The notes beneath the pieces were generated by a model. It was given only the letters and a program-made list of their open reading frames with translations, ran no database searches and was not told the DNA's origin. The position numbers and the translations under genes were made by a program. Of a DNA stretch of 64,000 bases, positions 47,755 through 59,200 are shown in pieces. Every line of letters starts with the position of its first letter. The stretch's first letter is position 1. The DNA lies in NCBI GenBank assembly GCA_949152475.1, contig OX424560.1, forward strand, positions 6,014,001 through 6,078,000, read 5' to 3'. This DNA is from Terebella lapidaria. Lineage: Eukaryota; Annelida; Polychaeta; Terebellida; Terebellidae.

Positions 47755-49019
47755 CCTCAACAAACAGCTTTTTCTGTATTATGCCTGTGCCTACTGTCTA
47801 TTAATACTAGTAATCCAGCGACAAATGTTGTGAAATAATGATACTGCCAATCGTTACGCCGCGATGTGTTCACTGGTATCACTCTATCCATTGTTGCTCT
47901 TGAACACCGAGCAGGAACATAATAGAAAGAGCATGGGTGGAAATGATTATGCAATAAGAATAACATTCTCAAACATTACTGATAATAATACAATTGCAAC
48001 GTGATTAGTAGTGACTGAAGTGTAAGTAGTTTTCACAATTGTCATGATGAGTTGGCAAGATGAATGTGTTCATTCCTCGAATCTATTCTACGATATAAGC
48101 ACGATACATTTTGCAGAAGCAGCCTACTACTGATACTCATCATGCACCCACTCACACGGAACAACAGGAAGAGAACTACATCGCAGCATCACAACTGTAG
48201 CACAATGTACTTTATTCCCATGTCGTATAGCAGTGAAAGATTTTGAATGATAGTGCTTAATTAACTTTGTCTGGGTAGCATCACTCTTCGGTCCCAGACG
48301 TGGTGCTCCCTGGCCATTATTTCTCATCACGGAGTTGAAAGGCACATATACGATTTCCTGTTACTATAATGAAGTAGTCCCAGGGGTATCATTTCTGATG
48401 ATATATCTTGATGTACCTCGCACTGCAGTGGATTCATACTCACAACTATAGGACCCACGTATAGTGAAAAAAAGCTATCGTTAAATAGACTGTATTGAGA
48501 TAATAATGATGATTGAATTGAATCGTGAGTATAAATTGCAGTTCAATTTTCATGGTTATTAATATACCACGTCTACAAACGTAGGATAAACGTACAGGCA
48601 GTATCTCAGTTATTACCGAGAATACACTTTATTAGAAAAAATACACGCATTGTGCTTTTGGTGGACCCCTTTAATCTTGAGCACGTATTTCCATTGCATG
48701 GATCTGTATGCACTTCCACGACACTAGAGAATATTATTCCAATATTATAAAGTTATTATTGGCATGAAGGTAATTGACGTTTGCTCAATTATATTTTAGA
48801 TTTCTAATGGCCAGGTCACATTATAGTGTGAATGTCAGATTATCATAGTAAATACCAGGCAAACTACGGAGGAATATCTTCACTGCCTCTTGGAATTTCA
48901 ATTGATTTTCGAAGCTGTTTGTGAGGGAACGATATTTCTCGACATGACACAATACAATGTATGTGTGAGGGATATCACCGATGAAAATCTAATATACGAA
49001 CCAAGCATTTGTATGAAAC
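47755..49019. other. Non-coding interval
   Basis: No gene recognised. It contains, inverted, a 50-60 bp relative of the 34270 duplication at about 48368-48420. Confidence 0.4.
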
Positions 49020-49740
49020 ATGCTTTATACATCTCAGTATCACACTGCCCGTCTAGTTTTATTTTAAACGTTATGCATTTTGGGTTCTATTGAATTCATC
49101 AGCCCATGTTAGCTGTAATAGATCGATAAATAAATTCAATCAAGAATGGAGGCATTGATTCTCTATGCGAATGTTGGCGTCTTCAAGGAAGCTGTCGTGA
49201 CAAAGGCCAGCTGGTAGTTGGGCACTCAGATTGGAATGTGAAATTTAGTCACTATGAAGTGTGTGACAGTGTATTCATCTCCAAGAAGGTCAAAATATGT
49301 ATAACATTACAAAATGGGAATCATATTGGGAATCTACAACATATAATTATAGCTGTGAAAAGCGACTGTAACAGTCACCAGTAACATTCCAACTCTTCCC
49401 CATGGTATCAGTTCATTGCCCCATGCATTTGTTGTACCGCCCTCCTGATAAACTCCAATAAACACCTAACAGACGCCATAAATCTGTTGTTTTTATGCTG
49501 AGCAATCACACTTTGTAAGAGTTACAACCTCACAATTTTCCATAGGGATTTCATTACAACTTTACAAAATTTTTTTTCAACTTTATGTTGGGAGCTTCGT
49601 TTCCTACTCTTGGTATACATCGTCCGAAATAGGCATCTGTGACGGAAATACTATACTGAGTGTGGGGGTGAAAATAATGGATGTGCTAGAATAAAATACC
49701 CCCAGATACGAACTGTGTATATAAAGCTTTGACCAGAAAG
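49020..49740 (+). repeat. Local duplication E, copy 2
   Basis: Block order as in 41400-42320. Its part 49192-49490 has a much closer third copy at 50109-50414. Confidence 0.65.
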
Positions 49741-50108
49741 TGACAAATCAGGCTGGTTCGTAAGGCAGCCACGAGAGGTGGACTATATGTGGAAGAGGTA
49801 GACTGAGATGGACTATCTGTGGGCGACTCTAGACACACAGATCACTTCCACGGGTATGCTGATTTGGTATCAAATGTGTTGTAGCTTGAATACTTCATGA
49901 TATAATTCAATATAACTGTTTTACCAGCCATGTGTCCATAAATATACATGGTGAATGACTATATTGTGATACCGTAAATTCCGTTCTTGCTGGCACATAA
50001 ATTGATAACCTGTTTCTGGCTCCGGATTTCGTTTCTGTTTTCCCACAGGATAGGTATGCTGATACTACTTGTGAAATGAGACCAGCAAAATGCACATTTA
50101 TATATCGC

Positions 50109-50414
50109 CTGTCGTGACAAAGGCCAGCTGGTAGTTGGGCATTCAGATTGGAATGTGAAATTCTAGTCAATATGAAGTGTGTGACAATGTATTCATCTCC
50201 AAGAAGGTCAAAATCTGTATAAAATTACAAAATGGGAATCAAATTGGGAATCTACAACATATAATTATAGCTGTGAAAAGCAACTGAAACAGTCACCAGT
50301 AACATTCCAACTCTTCCCTATGGAATCAATTCATTGCCCCATGCATTTGTTGTACCGCCCTTCTGATAAACTCCAATAAACACCTAACAGAGGCCATGAA
50401 TATGTTGTTGTTTT
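50109..50414 (+). repeat. Local duplication E, copy 3, recent
   Basis: It begins CTGTCGTGACAAAGGCCAGC and follows 49192-49490 with about a dozen differences over 300 bp. It is far more similar than copy 1, so a second, recent duplication. Confidence 0.85.
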
Positions 50415-50495
50415 AACAGAGGCCATAAATCTTTTTTTTTCATGGTGCGTTTGTTGCAGTAAATACTATTTTATAGATGTGCACTGGCGGATTCA

Positions 50496-50720
50496 GGGGG
50501 GGGGGGGGTGCATCCGGCGCGCACCCCCCCTATTGGGCCGTGAAAAAAAGAGAAAAAGAAAAGAAAAAGAGAGAGCAAGAAGAAAAGAAAAAAGAGAGCA
50601 AAAAGCTATAGAAAATGTGGGCATGTACCTATGTAACGAAATATGAGTGTAATTTTCCTCGTTTGATATTTTGACTGGGGGGTGGGGGAGGGGGGGGGGC
50701 ACGCGGGGAGGCGGGTAGAG
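50496..50720. repeat. G-rich / purine-rich low-complexity stretch
   Basis: Thirteen G at 50496-50508 face a C run at 50524-50530, giving a possible hairpin. A purine-rich (GA/AAG) stretch follows at 50545-50600, then several further G runs at 50677-50715. The G runs could fold into quadruplexes. Confidence 0.7.
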
Positions 50721-50778
50721 CTCCACAATATATTTTCAACAAAAAAATCTGTGACTCAGAAATATGTTAAGGTGCATT

Positions 50779-51137
50779 ACAGCGTTACATAGGCCTAACA
50801 TTCGTTGGTCAATAATTTTGCAATTGAGTGTCATTAATCATGAGTTCTTCAAGTTATATGACATTATGATATGTAAAGTGACAATGAGTAGTTTTGGGAT
50901 AAATAGATTTAAATACCAGCAATATTTACATGCATGTGTGGAATGAAAAATACTCAATACAGCGTAACATAGGCCTAACATTCGTTGGTCAATAATTATG
51001 CAATTGAGTGTCATTAATCATGAGTTCTTCAAGTTATATGACATATGATATGTAAAGTGACAATGAGTAGTTTTGGGATAAATAAATTTAAATACCAGCA
51101 ATATTTACATGCATGTGTGGAATGAAAAATACTCAAT
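50779..51137 (+). repeat. 180-bp tandem duplication
   Basis: Copies 50779-50958 and 50959-51137 are almost identical (about five differences, including one deleted base). Each starts ACAGCGT(T/A)ACATAGGCCT and ends AATGAAAAATACTCAAT. No coding content. Confidence 0.9.
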
Positions 51138-51492
51138 CAGAGCCAGACAGAGCTCAGAATCAACCACAGAACATGAAAAAGGCTCTGGCTTCTGGGGCCC
51201 TTGAGCGGGCCCCAGACCCCACGCCGTGTAAGCTACCACCTATCCACCTCACTTCGCTCAGTCGCTTGACTCCTATAACCAGCTTGCCACCCCCTCCCAT
51301 CTAATAATAAATCTAGTCCGACATACTTGACTTCATACTGAAACTGTCATTGAATATACACAGGGGATATTTTTTATTTTATTTATTTGTTACAGACAGT
51401 GTCTTTATAACTCTGGATATAATTCTGGATGTCGGCATAACTTGGAAGATAATTATATCTTATCTTTGTTATTAAACGATTGACCATCACCA

Positions 51493-52330
51493 TATTTCAC
51501 AAGGTACAGTTGAAAAATACACCTTAGAAACCATCTCAGAGACACTAAATACACCTTAGAAACCATCTCAGAGACACTAAATTAAAAAAATATCTAGGGG
51601 GCGTACAGCGCCCCCAAACCCCCAGACCGCATAAGGCTTCACTCGCTAGTCAGTGATGTATCCTCCATTCACAACAAAGACAGACTCCTAAAGTGAAAAT
51701 CTACTTAGTGATTTCACAAGATACAGTTGTAAATACACCTTAGAAACCATCTCAGAGACACTAAATTAAAAAAATATCTAGGGGGCGTACAGCGCCCCCA
51801 AACCCCCAGACCACATAAGGCTTCACTCGCTAGTCAGTGATGTATCCTCCATTCACAACAAAGACAGACTCCTAAAGTGAAAATCTACTTAGTGATTTCA
51901 CAAGATACAGTTGTAAATACACCTTAGAAACCATCTCAGAGACACTAAATTAAAAAAATATCTAGGGGGCGTACAGCGCCCCCAAACCCCCAGACCACAT
52001 AAGGCTTCACTCGCTAGTCAGTGATGTATCCTCCATTCACAACAAAGACAGACTCCTAAAGTGAAAATCTACTTAGTGATTTCACAAGGTACAGTTGTAA
52101 ATACACCTTAGAAACCATCTCAGAGACACTAAATTAAAAAAAAAATATCTCGGGGGCGTACGGCGCCCCCGAAACCCCAGACCGCATAAGGCTTCACTCG
52201 CTAGTCAGTGATGTATCCTCCATTCACAACAAAGACAGACTCCTAAAGTGAAAATCTACTTAGTGATTTCACAAGGTACAGTTGTAAATACACTTTAGCA
52301 ACCATCTCAGAGACACTAAATTAAAAAAAT
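51493..52330 (+). repeat. 184-bp tandem array, about four and a half copies
   Basis: Units begin at about 51494, 51710, 51894, 52078 and 52265 with (G)ATTTCACAAG(A/G)TACAG. The first is 32 bp longer because ACACCTTAGAAACCATCTCA through CTAAAT is duplicated in it (51519-51550 and 51551-51582). Every full unit has a GC-rich hairpin (GGGGGCG ... CGCCCCC) in otherwise AT-rich DNA. Confidence 0.95.
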
Positions 52331-52347
52331 GAAATTGTGTGGAATAA

Positions 52348-52376
52348 GACAACAGGGTCCGTTATCCAATCTAATA
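52348..52376 (-). repeat. Short inverted match to the 3' tail of the 8.5-kb retroelement
   Basis: Minus strand reads AGATTGGATAACGGACCCTG and a T, as at 9081-9101. Probably a tiny remnant of the same element family. Confidence 0.55.
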
Positions 52377-52549
52377 GTCATCGTGCCCGGGTAACTAATT
52401 GTCAATATGCAGCATTTCTACTATGTAATACATGCTGAAGAAACATCATACTACATATAACCGCCATGCGATGTGTCATAACCTTGTGCATATGCTCGGG
52501 CACAATACCTTACGTTAACATTACAATATGTTTACTTTTCATCTATGGG

Positions 52550-52850
52550 TAGTTATTAAGTGCAAAGCAAACCAGGCAATCAGATTCGTTATTCAATCTC
52601 AATTTCCAATAATATGTATATAACTGACTATACATATGTTGGCCCAAGTATCATATCCTGCGCTTTCCTCTATATTCAATAAGGATTGAAAAACGTGACA
52701 GACGGATTGAATGACATCCATTTAGTGGTCAAGTAGTACGAGAGCACAGTGTATGATACTTGGGCCCATATATTTGTTTATTCCTGCTGATAACTCACAC
52801 TGAAAACTACTGTAACAGTCAATACTTTCTCATCCTGACTCATCATTCCT
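52550..52850 (+). repeat. Local duplication E, copy 4 (partial), carrying a MITE
   Basis: AAGTGCAAAGCAAACCAGGC, AATCAG, CAATCTCAA and TTCCT(G/C)CTGATAACT match the 41464-41580 part of copy 1. The element at 52640-52768 interrupts them. Confidence 0.55.
52640..52768. mobile_element. Small MITE-like inverted-repeat element
   Basis: GGCCCAAGTATCATA at 52641-52655 faces TATGATACTTGGGCC at 52752-52766. The similarity continues inward through CTG-GCT-TC to give termini of about 27 bp. The total is about 130 bp. The duplicated target is unclear; the ends are flanked by TAT/ATA-type sequence. It interrupts a copy of duplication E. Confidence 0.65.
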
Positions 52851-53159
52851 GTTTGCGCCTGTCAGAACAACGTGGCCAGCCCTAATTGACACACAGCGAA
52901 GTCCATTACACCGTGTTTGACATCATGATCCAGACACGGGTCGAGCTGGACGTAAGCGTCCAAGAACGGAAATTGCTTGGTTAATGGTAGACAAAGGAAG
53001 ATACAATTCCATGTGGAATGAGTTCTGGGTTCGGATTATTTTACACCACAAAGATGTCACATCTTTTGGATGATTCGAAATGCGAAATTTTCCACATTTC
53101 ACAGCCAAATACCATTTGAAAATTCGAATAGTAATTATTGACAACTAGTTATAGGTTCT

Positions 53160-53816
53160 CATTCATTAGTGGAATTGAGACTTACTGCAAACCTGCGCAC
53201 TTTTTCATTCTCTCTGATCAAGATATGCCTTGAGGTGTGCTGTCTACAATGAACTATTTACATATCTTCAAGTAGATCCTAAATTGTTTTTCATACATTT
53301 CTGTGATATATAAATTCTACCACTGAGCACCGTTTAAATCTTGATCAAATTTATGATACAGCGTATGTTCAGAACACAAAAGCATGTTTGACGTGACCAC
53401 AAATCAAAGTGGTATGATCGGATTTAGGTTTTCTGTATGAATATGATCCATATAGCTGCCCGTAAACAAACTCATTTCCTGTTAGCTAACATAGTGTGTA
53501 TTCTATAGCACCTCTGGTTTCATGTCCAACTTAATTGATCCGTTGACGTCTCATGTTGGACATCAACAGTAAATTGCTTAAATTGCTAGTCTGTGGGTGG
53601 AATGTAGAAGACATTGTTTTTCTTAGGAGACCACATTGATTGGCATCAACCTTGCATAAAATTCCATAGTATAGACCATTCATCTATGATGCCTAATTAC
53701 TGACATGTTTTCTTACAGCATTTATTGCATGTTCTGTAGGTGTTTCTAATCAGGCGCGTCGCCAGGCCAACGCCACAACGCACGTGCGTACACTTTTTTG
53801 ACGGACGAAAATATCG
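53160..53816. other. Non-coding interval
   Basis: No gene or bounded repeat recognised. Confidence 0.4.
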
Positions 53817-53975
53817 TAACAATGTAAGTATCAATCTATTACCACCAATACAATCAGATTTTGATGATGACAATAACAAACGTAAAATACAACATTTTGC
53901 AATAGAAACAAAGCCCGACCAAATAGCTTATCCAAAGACACACTGGCGTCATCAGGGGCAGACAGTGTGTTAAAG
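53817..53975 (+). repeat. Dispersed copy of the 362-bp repeat core, truncated
   Basis: It begins AATGTAAGTATCAATCTATT and stays close to the array consensus up to CAGACAGTGTGTTAAAGGTA, where it stops. It is more similar to the array than the other solitary copies. Confidence 0.85.
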
Positions 53976-55029
53976 GTAGGGTTTACCCTGCGGTTTTTTG
54001 CAATAAATATGCAGTATATAACCTGATATCAACATCTACCAAGTCTCGACTGATTGTGACCACGAATAATCAATAAATCGAACATTTTATATCGTTGTCC
54101 AATGCGAGCACATGTACCATGGGCGCCGCCATCTTGATGACGCAAACTCGTGCAAACAAAACAGGAAGTGAGGAGACGTGCCATGCACGAATTGACCCCG
54201 AATTCCAAGCAGTCGTAATTATGTTTTGACAGCTGACAAATTAGACACATGCAATTAGCCAGAGTTATGAAATCATTGGAAAATCTCAAGAAGGGACTAA
54301 ATCCATTGATTGTCCTTTGTAAAACGCGCGCGCACGTATATTCTGCAAGTTGAGATTAGCAGTCAGATCCCTGCCCATGCCGAGACATTTGCTCGTGTTG
54401 TAGATACACGTTCCATTTCCCAGACATCAATCAACCCATTCATTGCAAAAACAACATCTACCGGTATATTCAACCTGAGTTTGGTGCCGAGGAATCCAGT
54501 ATCACATTGTTTAGCACGTTTGGTGATCTGATCAAAATTCTTTGGCTTTGACTGTGTGCATGCCGAACTCCAAAATCATATACATAATACTGTACTTATC
54601 CCCAGTTCATCCATGTGATTGAGCGAACTGAATTCCCAAATCAAAAGGTCTTTCAGATTATAATGGGTGACACAGGAAGACAGCCATGCGGCTATGTGCC
54701 ACCTAGGGTAGCATGTTCTTTTATTCGTTTGTATATATGTTTATGTATCTTGATTGCTTTCCGAATAAATTTCGGATATCGTAAAATGACAGCGAAGTTT
54801 ACTCGAAATAGTAATAAATGGCCAACACCCTGCCTACTAAAATCTACTTTATCGCAAGCTTGAATACATATTCCAAAAATTATGTAGATAATGATAATTC
54901 TCAAGAATTCAATTTCCAAAAATTCTTGATGGTTCAAAATTGATTTGTTTTTTAGTGACAATAATGACAAACAACTTTAGTGTATCATGATGTTTATTAA
55001 TATTTTTCACAAACACTGTAACAAGACCC
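53976..55029. other. Non-coding interval
   Basis: No supported gene. The part 54100-54200 is richer in CG and contains GGGCGCCGCCATCTTG, which resembles a promoter or first-exon region, but no frame follows. Confidence 0.35.
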
Positions 55030-55680
55030 TGTTGCCTGGTTACTACCACAATGTACTAGTAAATTAGTAATCACTGTCCAGACACCCCAAGGCACAACAT
55101 ATTCATGTATTCATTTACACTTCAATTCTGACTAGAAGTCTATATACAAGATTGGACAAGCACAGCAATTTATAATGAAACAATTAACATTAGGAACATT
55201 TGGTTATGTAACTCCACATTAACTCCTCCCCCCCCCCGGTAAAAAAAAGCGTAAGATATGAAACAAGAGTAGCAGCCTGTAATAGTAAGAATATATTCAA
55301 CATTTAATATGAGCTAAAATTATGTACAAACAGACACACATCATAACATAAATGCTGTGCTATTGTACTGTGTTGGTATAATAACCATCAGGCACATAAC
55401 ATATTTATGTATATATTGAATCTTAAATTCCATCTCAGAATCCATATACATTAGACAAGATTGGACAGCACAGCAATTTATAACAAAATTGGTTACATTC
55501 CGAAAATTTAAATGTGTCTTGCATAACCCCTGTCTTTAAAAAAACCCTTGTTACAGTGTAACTCCCCAGATAAAAAAAACAAGCGTGGGATATGAACCAA
55601 GACTAGCAGCCAGTCAGAACAGCAGCATTTGAAATGAGCTGAATTCATGTACTAATAGACACACATTTATCAGAACCAGA
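55030..55680 (+). repeat. Diverged direct duplication, unit about 330 bp
   Basis: Copies about 55030-55345 and 55370-55680 share GGCACA(T)AACATATT-ATGTAT, ACAAGATTGGACA, GCACAGCAATTTATAA, GTAACTCC, GGATATGAA/AGATATGAA, AAGA-TAGCAGCC and AATAGACACACAT-ATCA. It lies just downstream of the THAP gene's last exon. Confidence 0.6.
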
Positions 55681-56139
55681 CCAACCACGAATGCTTGAAG
55701 ATTGGTTCATTTGTAAACTAGGATATTTTACAAGATTTAACAGAGAACGCTGCAGTGGAGAAGACCCGACTACATGTTTGTCTGCGACGCATCACAAAGT
55801 TAAAACCAGTTTGAGTACATCATGTAACACTGAGCAATAAACAATGGTAAATAATGGAGGACACAAGTAAGACAACATGACAACGCACTTAGTGACTCCA
55901 CGGATAAAGCAAACCAGTTGTGTAAATGCAGGTAAATGTTTGGTATGTGGAATGTCAGAATATCTTGCACACATTAACCAATTTTTTGCAATCGAAGACA
56001 CAGCTACAAAGCCAGCATTGAATCAAATGGATCAGAAAGAAAATGGAAGCATAGGTGCAAGTCTACAAAATGTCATTTGTCCAGTGTCCATCATAACATT
56101 GATAAGTCTAAGCCAGACATCATTGCGGTGCTTCGTTTC

Positions 56140-56295
56140 TCATGTTTCTGGATAGGTCTCCCGCATCCACTTCGCAATAGTCTTGTTGCGATCAGTGATC
56201 AGTTCTGCCCTCACCAAGTCGTTTGCTGACAGGCAGTCCATCGCTCGCTTCAGACCCTCCAGTTCGCACCTTGCCGAGTTTTGAACTTCATTGCT
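56140..56295 (-). CDS. THAP gene exon 9: end of the DDE segment and stop
   Basis: The acceptor (CCAATTACAG) leads into SNEVQNSARCELEGLKRAMD, then ITDRNKTIAKWM, then RETYPET and TGA at 56142-56140. It joins exon 8 in phase 0 as LVQ|SNEV, matching the family. The Asp of TDR would be the second catalytic acid. After the stop the same frame still reads HRNDVW (about 56113-56130), a motif I expect downstream in relatives. The stop is therefore probably a nonsense mutation. Confidence 0.8.
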   Translation of the reverse strand, partial: SNEVQNSARCELEGLKRAMDCLSANDLVRAELITDRNKTIAKWMRETYPET

Positions 56296-59200
56296 CTGTA
56301 ATTGGAAAAAAAATTCAGATTACACATCTAATCTTTATGCACAAGTCACTGAAATGGTGTTTGAGATTTATGGTGATCAATGTTTCTTCCAATAGAAATG
56401 AAATATACAGAGAAATTTCATGCAAAAACTAGACGTCAAGGCCTAAAGGCCTTGGATGCATTTCAGGGTGAAGCATAAAAAATATGACGAAGCTCCCATT
56501 GAGACCTATAAGACATTTATGCAATTACATCTATGTGAAGGACAAACTCGGGTAAAAAAATTCAGATCAAGGTCAAAGGTCACCCCTAATACCCTTAAGA
56601 CATGTTTGTCTAGGGCGATTAGTATGAAAATAACGTCCTTTTCGCTCTACGAGGCACCGTTTCCGAGATATCGATGAAGCTCTTTGACAACCCCTTAGAC
56701 ATATTTGCCTAGTACATGTATGACGATTCCGAAAATAATGTATGTTTCGAGATATGTATGAGAGCCTCAAGGATGACTCAGCTAAAACTATTTCAAGCCC
56801 TAGGTCAAAAGTCGTTTGACGGATCGACCTCAAAATCAATAGGCTTCTTCCCTGGTGATATATGAACCTCCATGCAAAGTTCCGCAGTCATTGCCATAGA
56901 ACTTTTTGAGTTATCGTGCGGAAACCAGAAACATATATTTCATCCCCACAGACCCGGCTCAAAAACAATAGGCTCCTTCTCTTCTACACAACATTTCTGA
57001 TCATCGGTGAAAATTTGGCGAAGATACATCGAGGCAAAGTGCAGTTATCGTGCGGAAACTAAAATGTGGAAAAAAAAAATAATTTGACAAAAAACATAAA
57101 GGCATTTCTGTTGAATGCCCTAATAAGACAGTGTATTTATTGATGCACCAGTAATATACTACTGTAAGATATTACACCTGAACAAGCTCGAAATCTAGTA
57201 CATTGTTGACGCTGCACCCCATCACAGTGTAAGAGCCGTATTTCATCGAGTTACCAGGGGAGTCGTTTCGGCCATCTCCTGCGATGTGCAGTGGTTCATC
57301 TCGCTCCTTCAGTTGTGTGATCATGGACTGCTGCTCGTCTTGCCACTGTTGCAGAAATGGTGCTTCAAGGTAGCGAGACTAGGAATATGCAAAACCAATT
57401 TTGTCATCAACAACAGTAATATAGAGAGAGTTGGTAATCATGTCCGAAAGTAGCCACAATTGCACTTCTGTAAAATTAGGTAAGACAATGTTTATACGAA
57501 ACATATGAAATCCTTATAGACTGAAATTTTTTTCTACATGTGCAACATTGCACTAAACCAACACATTTTGCTCTTATCTTAATACATGCACTAGTTCACA
57601 TGTTATCGGAAAAATGTATTTATAACATGTACATGCCCGGAAAAGAAAAATAATTGAGGATTAATTTTGAGTGAATAGAATAAATGATACCATCATCAAA
57701 TATGCTATACACATACTTGCTCAACTTTGATGCATGTTTCCAACTTGTTCATAATGATGAGGTCTGTTTGGCACTTGCATTCCACACATGTTGCAAAAGA
57801 TCAAGAATTCTTTCGAATGCTGGGGAGGCCGCTCTCCAACTTTCCTGGAACAAAAGTAAGTTACATGATTATCTGGATGGAATATCTGTATAGCATTGTA
57901 TCAAAGGACATGATAACTCTGTGAGCACCTATATTGGGCATTTTGGCTTCAGACTAATGTATACTCACAAGGAATAATTGTAGTTGACTTCACTGTCAGA
58001 ATTTTCTTCGATTGAATCAGTGTGGTCATCACAGTCCTCAGCCGGTTCCCACAACTCATCCTGAGGGTCAAATCCAGCCTCACTCATGTCGTCAGGCTCC
58101 TTGTTAGACTCACTATCTGCCACCTGCTCCATCGGTGCTTCAGTTGCCTTCTGGAGTACACAAGGAATAATACACGATTTAACATAATAATTATAATAAT
58201 AATAATAATATATCAAACTTTTATAGCGCTTAATTTCGTATAACGAATTCTAAGGCGCAACAGTCCTGATTAACAACCAATATCATAAAACGTGTTCAGA
58301 AATTGTTCGTGATCGAGATGACAACCGGCTGTGTTGAGAAGGTTAAGGGGGAAAGGCATCCAGAAATAGATGCGTCTTAAGCTGATGCCTGAAACTAGAC
58401 AGGGTTGGAGCAGAACGAATATCATTTGGTAGGGAATTCCAAAGTGAGGGGCCATCATAACTCAAACTGTTTTGAAATTGAACCTTTGATTTATTAATGG
58501 AAGGTTTATAAAGTGGGACATGGAGGAACAGTTTATCAGGACTGCCACGCCTCGTGTTCACTTTACATGTGTAGCGAGTTAGGTGATCGTTGAAATATGC
58601 AGGTAGTCCCGTATGCAATGTTTTATAAATAATTGTTGCGGTTTTAAACTCTATTCTGTGCCTAATGGGCAACCAATGTAGTGACCTGAGAACAGGGGTA
58701 ATATGAGAGAACTTAGATGTCCGAGTGACAATGCGCGCCAAAGTATTTTGAACACATTGTAACCTGTTCAAATCCCGACTGGATAAAGACCTATACAATG
58801 AATTACAATAATCAAGTCTACTACTAACTAGCGCATTAGCCAATGTAATTGTATTGCTTTTCGAGAGATTACGCCTGATCCTTCTTAGGTCACGAAGACC
58901 CACAAAACATGATTTACAAACAGAAACAACCTGATTGGAGAATGAAAAATCAGAATCAAAAACAACACCTAAATTGCGTGCTTTTTCAGTAGGACTTATT
59001 TCATTTCCAAGAACATCCACTGGAAAACAATCTGCCATCTTAGCCCTTTGAGACTTGGTACCAAACAGGGTGAACTCAGTTTTATCTGGATTGAGCTTAA
59101 GCTTGTTTGCATTCATCCAGTTTTGGACATCTTTGAGACATTCCTGGAGCGTGACTAGATCCGTAGCACAATTTGTTTGTGAGAGTGGCATATAAAGCTG

